A DNA stretch of 64,000 nucleotides. Source: CAYQEC01 sp964416425. Its GTDB lineage: Bacteria; Actinomycetota; Acidimicrobiia; Spongiisociales; UBA5794. The translations under genes and the position numbers were made by a program. The stretch covers positions 1 through 64,000 of the forward strand of contig CAYQEC010000004.1 of NCBI GenBank assembly GCA_964416425.1. The letters run 5' to 3'. Shown one piece after another: positions 1-8,591 of the stretch. Below the pieces are notes generated by a model, which ran no database searches, had not been told where the DNA came from, and was given only the letters and a program-made list of their open reading frames with translations. The first letter of the stretch is position 1. Each line of letters opens with the position of its first letter.

Positions 1-1187
1 CCCTGGCCCTGTCCTTGCCCCTCACCCGGCTGCTGGCCCTGCCCCTGCCCTTGCCCCTGACCCTGACCCTCACCCGGCTGCTGACCCTGCCCCTCGCCGT
101 CGCTCGCCTCCTGGCGGTCACGTGCTTCCCCCAGTCCCTGCTGGGCGGAGCGAACGGCGGATCGGGCGTCGGCGAGGTCTTCGGCCGAGGCGACCCGCTC
201 CCCGGCCGCCTGCAGCTCGTCGATGGCACGATCCAATGCCGCCGTCGGATCGCCTTGGCTGGAGAGCGCCTCGGCCGCCCCGGCGAGGGCACCCGCCACG
301 TCGGGGGCGGCGGCGTCCAGCTGCCCTGCCAGCTCCTCCAAGGTGGCCGCGGCGGCGTCGCGCTGCTCGGCCGACAGCGTCGACGCGGCGTCACGGAGTT
401 GACTCAGCTGGGAAAGGGCGTCGTCACCGGCGGCGACCGGTTCCTGGCGAAGGCGCTCGTCGAGGCCCTCGAGGGCGGTCTTCAGCGCCAAGGCCTGGGG
501 ATCGTCGAGCTCGGCGAGCTCCTGGCGGGTGTCGCCGAGTCGCTGGATCGCCTCGTCGAGGCTCTCCGATCGGCGCAGTTCCTCGGCCGCCCGCCGCAGC
601 GCCTCGGCCATGTCCTCCGTCTCCGCCTCCTCCGCCACCGCTTCCAGCTCGTCGGCGGCTGCGTCCACGATGGCCGCGATCTCGTCTCGTTCCTCCTGCT
701 TGGCGTCGGCCGGGGAGGGTGGGATGGCGAGCAGCAGCGAGGCCACCACCGCCAGCAGGGTGAGCCCGACCAGCTTCTTCCCCGGCAGGATCGATCCGAA
801 TCCCTGGAGGTTGCGACCTTCCGCCCACGCGGTGGAGCGGCCGATCTGGCGCTCGTCGAGGTCGCTGCGTGCCGGACGGCGAATCAACTCGAGTGTGGTG
901 CTGAGTTGGTCGCGCCCGTGGAGCCGTTGGTCGACGGCGAGCGCCGCAGCCCCGTCGCTGGGGCGGGTGAGCACGCTGGCGAGCACCGCGCCCACCGTGC
1001 CGACGACGGCGAGCACCACCACCGTCCCCTCCGCCCACGGCAGCACCTGAGAGCGGGCGAGGCCGAGCAGGAACGCACCGGCGGCGGCGACCATCCCGAT
1101 GGCGGCCACGCTCCACTGCAGCGCCCGGGCGATCACGATGCGGCGGCGGGCCGCCACGATCAGCCGGCGAATCGACTCAGGAGGCAA
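1..1187 (-). CDS. Membrane-anchored coiled-coil protein with Gln/Gly-rich tail (partial, 3' end outside window)
   Basis: About 395 codons are visible and the C-terminus lies beyond the left edge. I chose a TTG start at 1187 because AAGGAAG lies 6 nt upstream; it overlaps the end of the ABC permease gene, and the next candidate (GTG at 1157) has no visible ribosome site. Three hydrophobic segments lie near residues 25-43, 54-72 and 138-156. They are followed by a long Ala/Glu/Leu/Arg-rich helical region (about 165-330) that looks like coiled coil, then a low-complexity GQGQ/QQPGEGQ tail from about residue 355. The gene is last in a run with an ABC ATPase, permease and secreted protein, so it may work with that transporter. 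No family assigned; function unknown. Confidence 0.75.
   Translation of the reverse strand, partial: MPPESIRRLIVAARRRIVIARALQWSVAAIGMVAAAGAFLLGLARSQVLPWAEGTVVVLAVVGTVGAVLASVLTRPSDGAAALAVDQRLHGRDQLSTTLELIRRPARSDLDERQIGRSTAWAEGRNLQGFGSILPGKKLVGLTLLAVVASLLLAIPPSPADAKQEERDEIAAIVDAAADELEAVAEEAETEDMAEALRRAAEELRRSESLDEAIQRLGDTRQELAELDDPQALALKTALEGLDERLRQEPVAAGDDALSQLSQLRDAASTLSAEQRDAAAATLEELAGQLDAAAPDVAGALAGAAEALSSQGDPTAALDRAIDELQAAGERVASAEDLADARSAVRSAQQGLGEARDRQEASDGEGQGQQPGEGQGQGQGQGQGQQPGEGQGQGQ
3..105 (-). repeat. Low-complexity Gln/Gly-coding repeat
   Basis: On the minus strand this stretch is made of GGGCAGGG/GGTCAGGG-type hexamer units and two copies of a QQPGEGQ-coding unit inside the partial membrane protein gene. 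Such hexamer arrays expand and contract by slippage, so the length here may vary between strains or be misassembled. Confidence 0.8.
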
Positions 1188-2286
1188 TCGGCACTTCCTT
1201 TCTCCGGAACAGGCGCAGCCGCCGCCGGGGCACCTTGATGGCGCGGGCCGCCGCGGCCAGGGCCAGCAGCGTGACGATGGCTTCGAACAGTAGGGTCCGC
1301 AACCACACCGCCCCCCGGATCGGCCCTACCGTGGTGGCGGAGGGCCGGGTGACTGCCGGCCCTCCGACGGGGAGGTCCTCGACGAAGATGCCGTCCCCCA
1401 TCGTGAAGCCGCTCAACCCTCCGTACACGCTGTAGAGGTCGTCGACGCTGTGGGCTGCAAATCCCTGGCGTTTCAGCAGCACCTGCCAGAACGGGGTGTA
1501 CGGCGAGTCGACCACGTCGGGGCGGAAGTCGAGCACGTTGGAGGAGGCGTCCACCAGCCCCACGTAGGGGCTGAGCCAGGCGGTGTACAGCTCCCGCCCC
1601 GAGTCACGGGGAACCCCGGCCACGATCCGCATCGGCCCCAGATCCTCCGGTGCCGGGCCGACCAGGTACACCTCGGCGAGCACCAGGGCGAGGGAACCGA
1701 CCACGAGGCCGACCGCCACCACGTACGAGCCGAGCACCGCCCCCTGCACGCTCTTGGCCCGGGACGAGATCCACATCGAGACCGCGCCCACCATCACCGC
1801 GGTGGCGACGACCATGCCGACCCCGGCGACGGCGTTGCCGATGGTCACCCCGCCGAGCAGCACCGGGATCACGAGCAGCGGCACCGTCGCCACCAGCAGC
1901 AGCAGGACGAAGGCGAGCGCCGATATCAACTTGCCGACGATGATGCGCCACGCGCTGAGCTGGCTCGCCTGCAGCAACGGAAGCGTCTGCCGCTCCCGCT
2001 CCCCGACGATCGTCACCGCAGCCTGCCCGGGGACGACGAAGAGCACCGCGGTGAGCAGGCCGAGCAGGACGGAGTGCAGGATGAAGCGCCCCATCGAGGT
2101 GGAGGCGAACAACGTGCCGAGGTTGAAGTAGCCCAGCGACGACAGGCTGCTCTCGGCACTGCTCCGGGCGTAGACGTAGGCGAGGAAGGTGAGGGCGCTC
2201 GCCGCCACCACCCAGGTGCCGAGCAGCAGCGGCGACCGCAGCGTGCGGAACCGCTCCTGCAACTCGCGGCGGGCCACCGGGTTCAT
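1177..2286 (-). CDS. ABC-2 type transporter permease
   Basis: 369 aa. The ATG at 2286 overlaps the stop of the ATPase gene (ATGA), indicating translational coupling. The protein has about six hydrophobic segments, an N-terminal cytoplasmic stretch rich in Arg/Glu (MNPVARRELQERFRTLRSP), and the GERERQTLPLLQASQLS segment typical of ABC-2 permeases before the second membrane block. It probably forms an exporter with the adjacent ATPase. The substrate cannot be deduced; ABC-2 systems move polymers, lipids or peptides, or act on the cell envelope. Confidence 0.88.
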   Translation of the reverse strand: MNPVARRELQERFRTLRSPLLLGTWVVAASALTFLAYVYARSSAESSLSSLGYFNLGTLFASTSMGRFILHSVLLGLLTAVLFVVPGQAAVTIVGERERQTLPLLQASQLSAWRIIVGKLISALAFVLLLLVATVPLLVIPVLLGGVTIGNAVAGVGMVVATAVMVGAVSMWISSRAKSVQGAVLGSYVVAVGLVVGSLALVLAEVYLVGPAPEDLGPMRIVAGVPRDSGRELYTAWLSPYVGLVDASSNVLDFRPDVVDSPYTPFWQVLLKRQGFAAHSVDDLYSVYGGLSGFTMGDGIFVEDLPVGGPAVTRPSATTVGPIRGAVWLRTLLFEAIVTLLALAAAARAIKVPRRRLRLFRRKEVPIAS

Positions 2287-3242
2287 GCCCCCACCCCCGC
2301 CGGAGGTGGCGCCCCGTCCCCGTTGCCGGTGATGTGGAGGAACAGCTCCTCGAGACCGGCGGCTTCGACCCGCCAGTCGAACACCAGCACCCCGGCTCCA
2401 ACCACGGCGGCGAGCAAGCTGGCCGAGGTGAGGTCGTCGCCGGCGAACTCGATGCGGAGCAGGTTGCGCTCGACCGTCACCGCACTCACCTCCGCCTGGC
2501 TGCGGAGTACTTCCTCGGCGAGTTCGGTGCTCGCCTCTCCGACTCGCAGGGTGACGCGGCCGCCGGTGGAGAGCCGGGCCCGGATCTCCTCGACGCTGCC
2601 CTCGGCGAGCACGCGGCCGTGGTCCACCACGGCCAGGTGGGAGCAGATGCCCTCCAGTTCGCTGAGGATGTGGGACGAGATGACGATGGTGCGCCCCATC
2701 CGGTTCAGCTCGGCGATGAGCTGCCGCAGCTGGACCCGGGCCCGGGGGTCGAGACCCGAGGCCGGTTCGTCGAGCACCAACAGCTCCGGATCGTGCAGCA
2801 GGGCACGCGCCAGGGAGAGGCGCTGCTTCATCCCGCGGGACAGGGTGTTGACGTCGGCGTCCGCCTTGTCTTCGAGATCGACGAGGGCCAGCAGGTCGGC
2901 CACGACCGCGGGACGGGCAATGGGCCGGATGTTCTGGGTGGCGGCGAAGAACTCGAGATACTCGCGGGTGCGCAACCCCTCGTAGACACCGAAGAAGTCG
3001 GGCATGTAGCCGACGTGGCGCCGCACCGCCCGCGGATCGCGTTCGGGGTCGATGCCGCCGACGCGCACCATGCCGCCGTCGCGGGCGAGCAGTGACGTCA
3101 TGATGAGCATCGAGGTGGTCTTCCCGGCTCCGTTGGGACCGATCAGCCCGACCGTGGCGCCGCGGGGCACGGTGAGGTCGGCGCCCTGCAACGCCCGGAC
3201 CTTCCCGTAACGCTTGTCGACCGCGTGGAACTCGACGATCAC
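2283..3242 (-). CDS. ABC transporter ATP-binding protein
   Basis: 319 aa from a GTG start at 3242 that overlaps the upstream stop codon (GTGA). Walker A GPNGAGKTT lies at about residues 35-43. An LSRGMKQRLSLARALLHDP signature region is followed by Walker B LLVLDEPASGLD, and the D-loop and switch His (SSHILSEL) are present. The sequence is of the ABC-2 exporter ATPase type (CcmA/GldA-like). It is encoded between a secreted/membrane accessory protein and the ABC-2 permease, with overlaps on both sides, so the four-gene set is almost certainly one operon. Confidence 0.93.
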   Translation of the reverse strand: MIVEFHAVDKRYGKVRALQGADLTVPRGATVGLIGPNGAGKTTSMLIMTSLLARDGGMVRVGGIDPERDPRAVRRHVGYMPDFFGVYEGLRTREYLEFFAATQNIRPIARPAVVADLLALVDLEDKADADVNTLSRGMKQRLSLARALLHDPELLVLDEPASGLDPRARVQLRQLIAELNRMGRTIVISSHILSELEGICSHLAVVDHGRVLAEGSVEEIRARLSTGGRVTLRVGEASTELAEEVLRSQAEVSAVTVERNLLRIEFAGDDLTSASLLAAVVGAGVLVFDWRVEAAGLEELFLHITGNGDGAPPPAGVGA

Positions 3243-5362
3243 GACGTGCTCCAGACCAGGGCGAAGCGGGGAAGCTGCAACGCCTCCTCCAGGACATCGT
3301 CGGGGCCCACCGTCCCCCTGATCACCAACTCCCCGCCGGGCGAGAGGTAGTCGGCCAGCAGGAACTCGTCTCCCCACGAGATGTCGGAGAACTCACCGTC
3401 GGCCCAGTTCCACGCCGCCACCTTCGTCATGGAGGTTCCGCCCGGCGCCACCCGGACCCGCCCCGTGACCCCCTCCGGGACCAGGTAACGGAGGAAGATC
3501 TCGTTGGCGCCGTAGACGTAGATGTCCTGGTAGTAGGCCTCCACCGTGGCCGATCCGCTCACGGCGAGCAGCTCGGGGCGAGCCGACCCGAATTGCATCG
3601 TCGTCTCCGCTGGCAGCTCGAACTGCTTGACGAGCAGCGTCGTGCCGGAAGCTGGCCGCTCGCTGCCGTCGAGCCTCGGGCTGGGTTCAAATCCCTCGGT
3701 GAGCCCGAACACGAACAGGTCGGAGCCGCGGAGATCCCCGATGCGCGTCTCGGCGTACTCGGCCATGGCGTACGACGCCTCGTAGCGGCGGGTGGCCTCG
3801 GCGTCGGTGTAGCGGAGCCCGGAGCGATCCACCGCCGAGGCGATGACCGGCTCGTAGTTGATGTTGCGGACGGTGACCCGCGCCGTCACGGTCCCGGTGG
3901 CGCCGGGTGCCAGGATCTCCCGGGAGGGATACCCGGCGCCGTTCACCACCACCCCCCAGGACCACCAGGTCCACGGGGTGTCGTTGCGCACGGTGACCGC
4001 GAGATCGCCCCCGGTCATGTGGTAGTCGGCGTTCACCGCCAACGGCTCGGTATGCCACTGCGCCTGGGCGGTGCCAGCTCCGAGATCCTCCAGGTCGTAA
4101 TCGACGGAACCGGGATCGGCGGGTTCCACTGCGCCCGGGTCGGAGCCGCCGAAGCTCTGGATCGGGACGGCGCTCCACCCCTGGGGCAGGGTGAGGCGGC
4201 GGGAGCCGCCGGATTCCACCTGAACCACGATGCCGGCCTCGCCGTCGGTTCCCCGACCGGAGTCGACCAGGAGGGCGGCGTGGGAGAGGGTGAAGTCCGC
4301 CACGCTGCTGCGACCCACGAACCAGAAGCCGGCGACGAACACGACGCTGAGGAAGGGGACCGTGAGCCAGGCCAGTTCGGGCTTGTCGAAGCCTCGCAGC
4401 AGCACGAAGTTGACCGGACCCACCATGACCACGAAGAGCAGGATGCCGAGCAGCAGCCACGACAGAGCCGGGACCCCGACGTTGCGCCCGGTGGAAGCGG
4501 CCGACACCAGCCCCAGCTCCGCCCCGTAGGACTGTTGATCGCGGATGAGGCCCACCGGAATCGGGTCGCGGATGAGCCGGGACCATTCCTCGACGGTCAC
4601 GGCGGCGACGTCCGCCACCGCGACGATCTCGCCGTCGCCCTCCCGGGCGACGAGGGCCGCCGTGCCCGGGAAGAGCGACCCGGTGGCGGGTTCCCCGATC
4701 AGGACCAGGTCGTCGGCGGCGCCGACGAGGCGACCTCCGTCGTTCACCCATCGTTCCAGCGCCTCGCGGGCCGGTTCGCCGAGACCGCGCACCGCACCGG
4801 TCCCCGCCACCAGATAGGCGGCCGGCGCCAGTCCCCGCTCGATGGCGGCCTCGTCGACCGTGATCGTCACGATGTCGCCCCCGACGGGAGTGGGGATGGC
4901 GCTGCGCAGGGCGGTCACGGCGTCGGCGGCGTCGAGCACGCCGACCAGTACCTCGCCGTTGGGCACGCGGAGCTGGAGTGTCTGCGCGACCAGCTCCTCG
5001 TCCTCCCCGTCGGTGGTCTTCACGAGGGAGACCGCGGCGCGCCGGCGATCGAACGGGGCGGGGACCTCGACCTCGTACCGCTTCACCCCCCCGGCCGGGA
5101 CCTCGACCGCGGTGCTGGCGGTGACGCCGCCCCCGATCGACACGTCGAGGCGCCCCACCAGCAGCTCTTCAGACGTGAGGGAGAGTGCGAACCGGACCGG
5201 CCGCGACGGATCGATGAAGCTGTCGATGCCGGCCGCCACCTCCAGGGTGACTCCGGGCGCCGGCTCGGCGTCGTCGCCGGTCTGGGCGGCGACCGCCGGA
5301 GCGAACGTCAGCAAGACCGCGATCGCGGCCGTACCGATCGTCAAGCGTGTGGCGATCCCCAC
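3239..5362 (-). CDS. Secreted/membrane-anchored accessory protein of ABC operon
   Basis: 707 aa, first gene of the minus-strand ABC operon. A signal peptide is clear (residues 1-26, ending AVAAQ). Residues about 30-290 look extracellular, with a region (LVAGTGAVRGLGEPAREALERWVNDGGRLV) resembling GATase-1-like domains found in large membrane proteins. Two membrane segments lie near 300-360. The rest is beta-rich and extracellular, with no Cys-based motif. No name assigned. Coupling to the ATPase gene (4-nt overlap) suggests it is the extracytoplasmic partner of the exporter. Confidence 0.8.
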   Translation of the reverse strand: MGIATRLTIGTAAIAVLLTFAPAVAAQTGDDAEPAPGVTLEVAAGIDSFIDPSRPVRFALSLTSEELLVGRLDVSIGGGVTASTAVEVPAGGVKRYEVEVPAPFDRRRAAVSLVKTTDGEDEELVAQTLQLRVPNGEVLVGVLDAADAVTALRSAIPTPVGGDIVTITVDEAAIERGLAPAAYLVAGTGAVRGLGEPAREALERWVNDGGRLVGAADDLVLIGEPATGSLFPGTAALVAREGDGEIVAVADVAAVTVEEWSRLIRDPIPVGLIRDQQSYGAELGLVSAASTGRNVGVPALSWLLLGILLFVVMVGPVNFVLLRGFDKPELAWLTVPFLSVVFVAGFWFVGRSSVADFTLSHAALLVDSGRGTDGEAGIVVQVESGGSRRLTLPQGWSAVPIQSFGGSDPGAVEPADPGSVDYDLEDLGAGTAQAQWHTEPLAVNADYHMTGGDLAVTVRNDTPWTWWSWGVVVNGAGYPSREILAPGATGTVTARVTVRNINYEPVIASAVDRSGLRYTDAEATRRYEASYAMAEYAETRIGDLRGSDLFVFGLTEGFEPSPRLDGSERPASGTTLLVKQFELPAETTMQFGSARPELLAVSGSATVEAYYQDIYVYGANEIFLRYLVPEGVTGRVRVAPGGTSMTKVAAWNWADGEFSDISWGDEFLLADYLSPGGELVIRGTVGPDDVLEEALQLPRFALVWSTS

Positions 5363-5578
5363 TTGTCTCAGACGTTCACCGCACCCTGGAGGTTCCCGGC
5401 ATGTCTCGGGAAAACCCTAGCGGAGCGGCCGTCACCCTCAGTTCCGGCACGGGACATGGACCCGCTCCGGTCGCCCGGCCATCCCCGATCGGGCTCGGGC
5501 GGGCGAAGTACCCGATGGCGGGGGTCCCGTCGCGTAGGATCGGTGTCGGAGTGCCGACAGATCTAATGGGGAGGAACC

Positions 5579-6319
5579 ATGGACCTGCACCTGTCCCGAC
5601 ACATCTCGCGCCGCGGGCTCCGGATCGGGGTGATGCTCATCGTCGTTGCCGCCATGATCGCGCCGGTTGCGGTGCTGGCGGCCGGCGGCTCGTTCACCGA
5701 CGACGACACGTCGATCTTCGAAGCCGACATCGAGTGGCTGCAGGGGGCCGGCGTCACCGCCGGATGTAACCCGCCGGCCAACGACCACTTCTGCCCGGAT
5801 GACCCGGTGACTCGAGGTCAGATGGCCGCTTTCATGCGGCGCCTCTCCGCCAACCAGGTGGTCGACGCCGGAGCCCTCGGCGGTGAGACGGCCGATCACT
5901 TCGAGAACGCGGTCTGGGCCAACGACGTCGGGGGCCTCCTTGCCGATCCTTTCGACGGCAGCAACCAGGAGTGGGTCCAGCTCACGGTCGAGACTACCGC
6001 CGCCGGCTTCCTCCTGATCAACGCCACCACGTCGCTCTACGACTCGACCAGCGCGGGATCGGCGCTCTTCTGGATCCAGGTGGACGTGCCGGCGTGCTCC
6101 AACGTGCCGGATCAGATCCAATCGGTCGGGTACAGCTACGGCTACGTCCCCGAGGACTACCGCCAGTCGGTGGCGATCACCGGCGCCGCGGTGGTCGATG
6201 CCGGAACCCACACCGTGACCCTGTGCGGACGCTCCTCAACCGGTGGAGGCGATACCCGCCTCTACGGCCCGAGCCTGACGGCGATGTTCACCGCCACCGG
6301 GAGCGTGCCGGCTTCGTGA
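5579..6319 (+). CDS. SLH-domain-containing secreted protein
   Basis: 246 aa with a good ribosome site (GGGGAGG, 5 nt before ATG). Residues about 15-35 form a signal peptide. An S-layer-homology-type repeat follows: SFTDDDTSIFEADIEWLQGAG, then GCNPPANDHFCPDDPVTRGQMAAFMRRL, with the TRGQMAAF motif. The remaining 150 residues form a beta-rich domain with a Cys pair (VPACSNVP, TLCGRSS). The SLH unit suggests attachment to a cell-wall polymer. It is divergent from the ABC operon across a 216-nt gap; TAGGAT at about 5535 could be a -10 element. Ligand or function of the C-terminal domain unknown. Confidence 0.85.
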   Translation: MDLHLSRHISRRGLRIGVMLIVVAAMIAPVAVLAAGGSFTDDDTSIFEADIEWLQGAGVTAGCNPPANDHFCPDDPVTRGQMAAFMRRLSANQVVDAGALGGETADHFENAVWANDVGGLLADPFDGSNQEWVQLTVETTAAGFLLINATTSLYDSTSAGSALFWIQVDVPACSNVPDQIQSVGYSYGYVPEDYRQSVAITGAAVVDAGTHTVTLCGRSSTGGGDTRLYGPSLTAMFTATGSVPAS

Positions 6320-6339
6320 GCGACCCGGGGCGCGTCGCT
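6319..6339. terminator. Short hairpin between convergent genes
   Basis: AGCGAC (6319-6324) pairs with GTCGCT (6334-6339) around a 9-nt GC-rich loop, directly after the SLH gene stop and 15 bp before the end of the convergent thioredoxin-like gene. There is no U-tract. It may be a bidirectional attenuating hairpin. Confidence 0.35.
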
Positions 6340-6354
6340 TCGTAGCTGGACGGA

Positions 6355-6933
6355 TCAGCCGGAGACCGCCAGGGCGGCGTCGAGCCGCTCCCTGATAGTG
6401 CTCTCCGCCAGCTCCCCGAACCAGCGATCGAGGATGACGTCGTCTCCCGAGATGATCACGGTGGCAGGCTGGCCGAGGATCCCGTAGAGGTCCCAGATCG
6501 AATCGTCGAGACCCCAGGCGAGGTTGTCGCTGAAGAGCTGACCGGCCCGCTCCTCGGCCCGGTCGGGATCGGACTTGCCGGCGACGGCGAGGAAGGTCAC
6601 CTCGTCGAGGTAGTCGGCTGCAATCTCATCGATGACGGGCAACTCCCGTCCACATACCGGTCACCACTCCGCCCAGAAGACCATGTACACCGGCTTCTGC
6701 TCGCCGGTGAGCGTGAAGGTCGACCCGTCGCCGAGTTCGAGGCTGAAATCGGGGGCGACGGGCCCGGCCGAGGCTGCGGTGGTGGAGGTCGAGGTCGAGG
6801 TGGGAGCGTCGGCGGCGCCCCCGATGGTCGTGGTGGTCGTCTCCGCGGCGGACGTGCCGCCGCAGGCGGCCGCCACCAGGGCGAGCAACACGACCAGCAG
6901 GGGGAGCCGACGGAGCGGGGGCCTGCGGGACAT
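6355..6933 (-). CDS. TlpA/thioredoxin-like lipoprotein with in-frame TGA at the active site (candidate selenoprotein)
   Basis: 193 codons if the TGA at 6661-6663 is read through. N-terminus: lipoprotein signal (LALVAAACGG), then a Thr/Ser-rich linker (AETTTTTIGG, TSTSTSTTA). The thioredoxin fold runs from APDFSLELGDG through VYMVFWAEW, TGA, PVCGRELPVIDEIAADY to the cis-Pro region GILGQPATVIISGDD. In the TlpA/ResA family the residue at the TGA is the first Cys of the CxxC motif, so the gene reads W-[UGA]-P-V-C. Both halves are in the same frame and the downstream half keeps full homology. Decoding as selenocysteine would give a UPVC redox centre; otherwise it is a fresh nonsense mutation (TGC to TGA). 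It would act in the extracytoplasmic space as a thiol/disulfide reductase. Confidence 0.75.
6634..6650 (-). other. Putative bacterial SECIS hairpin
   Basis: On the mRNA strand a perfect 6-bp stem, GACGGG / CCCGUC, closes a 5-nt loop AGUUG and begins 10 nt after the in-frame UGA at 6661-6663. Bacterial SECIS elements sit directly 3' of the UGA within the coding region, with a small apical loop containing GU about 16-37 nt downstream; this hairpin meets the position and loop criteria. No bulged U is obvious. The hairpin is seen; its role is inferred. Confidence 0.45.
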
Positions 6934-7032
6934 CGTGCCGAGACCCTACCGGGCCCGGTCGAGGATGAGAGCCCTCCGCCCCGATTGTTCACCGATCGTT
7001 CACCGGGCCGGAGTTGCGGGGGGAGACGCCCG

Positions 7033-8055
7033 TCAGGCGTCGGCGGAGAACGCGATCACCCGGTCGAGGACCGCCTGGGCGTCCCCGGAGTCCACCGCCT
7101 GGGCCGCCAGCGTCATGGCACCGGTGAACCCGTCGGCGAGGCCGGCGACGACGATGGCCGGCGCTGCGTTCACCAGCGAGATGTCGCGGTAGGGGCTGGG
7201 CTCGCCGGCGAGCACGCTGCGGGTGATGGCGACGTTGCGGGCGGCGTCACCGCCGCGCAGGTCCTCGATGGTTGCCCGGGGGACCCCGAAGTCCTCGGGG
7301 GTGAACTCGGCGTGGGTGATCTCCCCGTCCTTGAGGCGGTAGATGAACGAGGGACCGGTGGTGGTCAGCTCGTCGAGGCCGTCCTCGCCGCGGAACACGA
7401 AGGCGTACTCGGCGCCGAGGTTGGCCAGGACTTGCACCATCAGCTCGGCCATCCGCGGATCCGACACGCCCATGGCGAAGCGGCGCGATCGGGCCGGATT
7501 GCAGAGCGGGCCGAGGAAGTTGAACACCGTCCGCACCCCGAGCTCGCGCCGTACCGGGCCGGCATGGCGCATCGCCGGGTGGTAGCGGGGGGCGAACATG
7601 AACCCGAAGCCGACCTCACGAATCATCGCCACGGTGCGCTCCGGCGCCATCTCGAGGTCGAGGCCGAGGGCCTCCAGCAGATCGGCCGATCCGGTTTGGG
7701 ACGACGCCGCCCGGTTGCCGTGCTTGGCGACCTTGGCGCCGGCCCCGGCCGCGATGAAGGCGGCGGTGGTCGAGACGTTGAAGGTCCCGCTACGATCGCC
7801 GCCGGTCCCGACGATGTCGACGACGGGCTCCCCGACGTCCACCACCACGGCGGCGTCGAGCATGGCCTCGACAAACCCGGTCATCTCGTCGGCGGTCTCA
7901 CCCTTGGACCGCAGAGCCACCACGAGGCCGGCGATCTGGGCCGGGGTCGCCTCACCCGCCATCACCGAGGACATCGCCCACCGGGCGTCCTCGCGCCCGA
8001 TGTCGTCCCCGGCAATGAGTGCCGTGAGCAGGTCGGGCCAGGTCGGTTCGGTCAT
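7033..8055 (-). CDS. trpD: Anthranilate phosphoribosyltransferase
   Basis: 340 aa, normal length. It transfers phosphoribose from PRPP to anthranilate in tryptophan synthesis. PRPP-binding motif GTGGD is at residues 83-87, followed by TFNVSTTAAF, the KHGNRAASS segment, and the anthranilate-site region GFMFAPRYHPAM with RTVFNFLGPLCNP. It stands alone here with no other trp genes, a common arrangement when trpD is separate from the trp operon. It shares orientation with whiB upstream, separated by about 48 bp. Confidence 0.96.
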   Translation of the reverse strand: MTEPTWPDLLTALIAGDDIGREDARWAMSSVMAGEATPAQIAGLVVALRSKGETADEMTGFVEAMLDAAVVVDVGEPVVDIVGTGGDRSGTFNVSTTAAFIAAGAGAKVAKHGNRAASSQTGSADLLEALGLDLEMAPERTVAMIREVGFGFMFAPRYHPAMRHAGPVRRELGVRTVFNFLGPLCNPARSRRFAMGVSDPRMAELMVQVLANLGAEYAFVFRGEDGLDELTTTGPSFIYRLKDGEITHAEFTPEDFGVPRATIEDLRGGDAARNVAITRSVLAGEPSPYRDISLVNAAPAIVVAGLADGFTGAMTLAAQAVDSGDAQAVLDRVIAFSADA

Positions 8056-8103
8056 CGCGGTTCGACGCTAGCACCCCGGCGCCCGCTCCCGCCGACCGCC
8101 GGT

Positions 8104-8376
8104 TCAGGCGGAGCGGCGCTGCACCGCGAGGCGCTGCTTCTCGGTGAGGCCGCCCCAGATCCCGAAGCGCTCCCTCGCATCCAGGGCGTACTCGAGACAG
8201 TCAACCCGCACCGGGCAGATGGCGCAGAGGGCGAGGGCGTGGTCGCCGTCGTCGGCAGTCGCCGGGAAGAAGAGATCGGGATCGGCGTCGCGGCAGACGG
8301 AGAACACCATCCAGGGACGCTCCTCGGTGACCGGCACTTCGAGGAAGGCCACACCATCGAGAATCTCGGACAACAT
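8104..8376 (-). CDS. WhiB-family Fe-S transcriptional regulator
   Basis: 90 aa from ATG 8376, chosen because GGAGGT lies 7 nt upstream; the same frame stays open to 8544 but the extra residues have no WhiB features. The four cluster ligands are Cys28, Cys51, Cys54 and Cys60 (CRDADPDLFF, CAICPVRVDC), followed by the GIWGG turn (72-76) and a basic C-terminus (EKQRLAVQRRSA) for DNA contact. WhiB proteins are restricted to Actinobacteria and bind a [4Fe-4S] cluster while interacting with the main sigma factor. Which of the WhiB1-7 classes this belongs to cannot be settled; the short form resembles WhiB1/WhiB2-like proteins. Confidence 0.93.
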   Translation of the reverse strand: MLSEILDGVAFLEVPVTEERPWMVFSVCRDADPDLFFPATADDGDHALALCAICPVRVDCLEYALDARERFGIWGGLTEKQRLAVQRRSA

Positions 8377-8591
8377 CACAGCCACCTCCACGAGGTGTCG
8401 CAGCGGGCCTGACGGGCCCGGATACCAGAACTCGTGGCGAGCACGGCGGCTCGCTCCCCCATAAGACGGATATCTGGGGCGAATGGTTCCCGCACCTGCG
8501 GCGCGATTGCCCGATCCCGCCACCGGCGCTGAGAATGCAGCCACGCGAAGGCACTACAATTCCCGGTCCGGTCCATGACCGGAGGCACTAC

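Noticed and set aside
15..1238. 407-codon plus-strand frame over the left edge
   Set aside because: Arg/Gly/Gln-rich shadow of the minus-strand coiled-coil gene, which has coherent TM and helix structure and operon overlap.
3593..5566. 657-codon plus-strand frame
   Set aside because: Shadow of the secreted protein gene on the minus strand.
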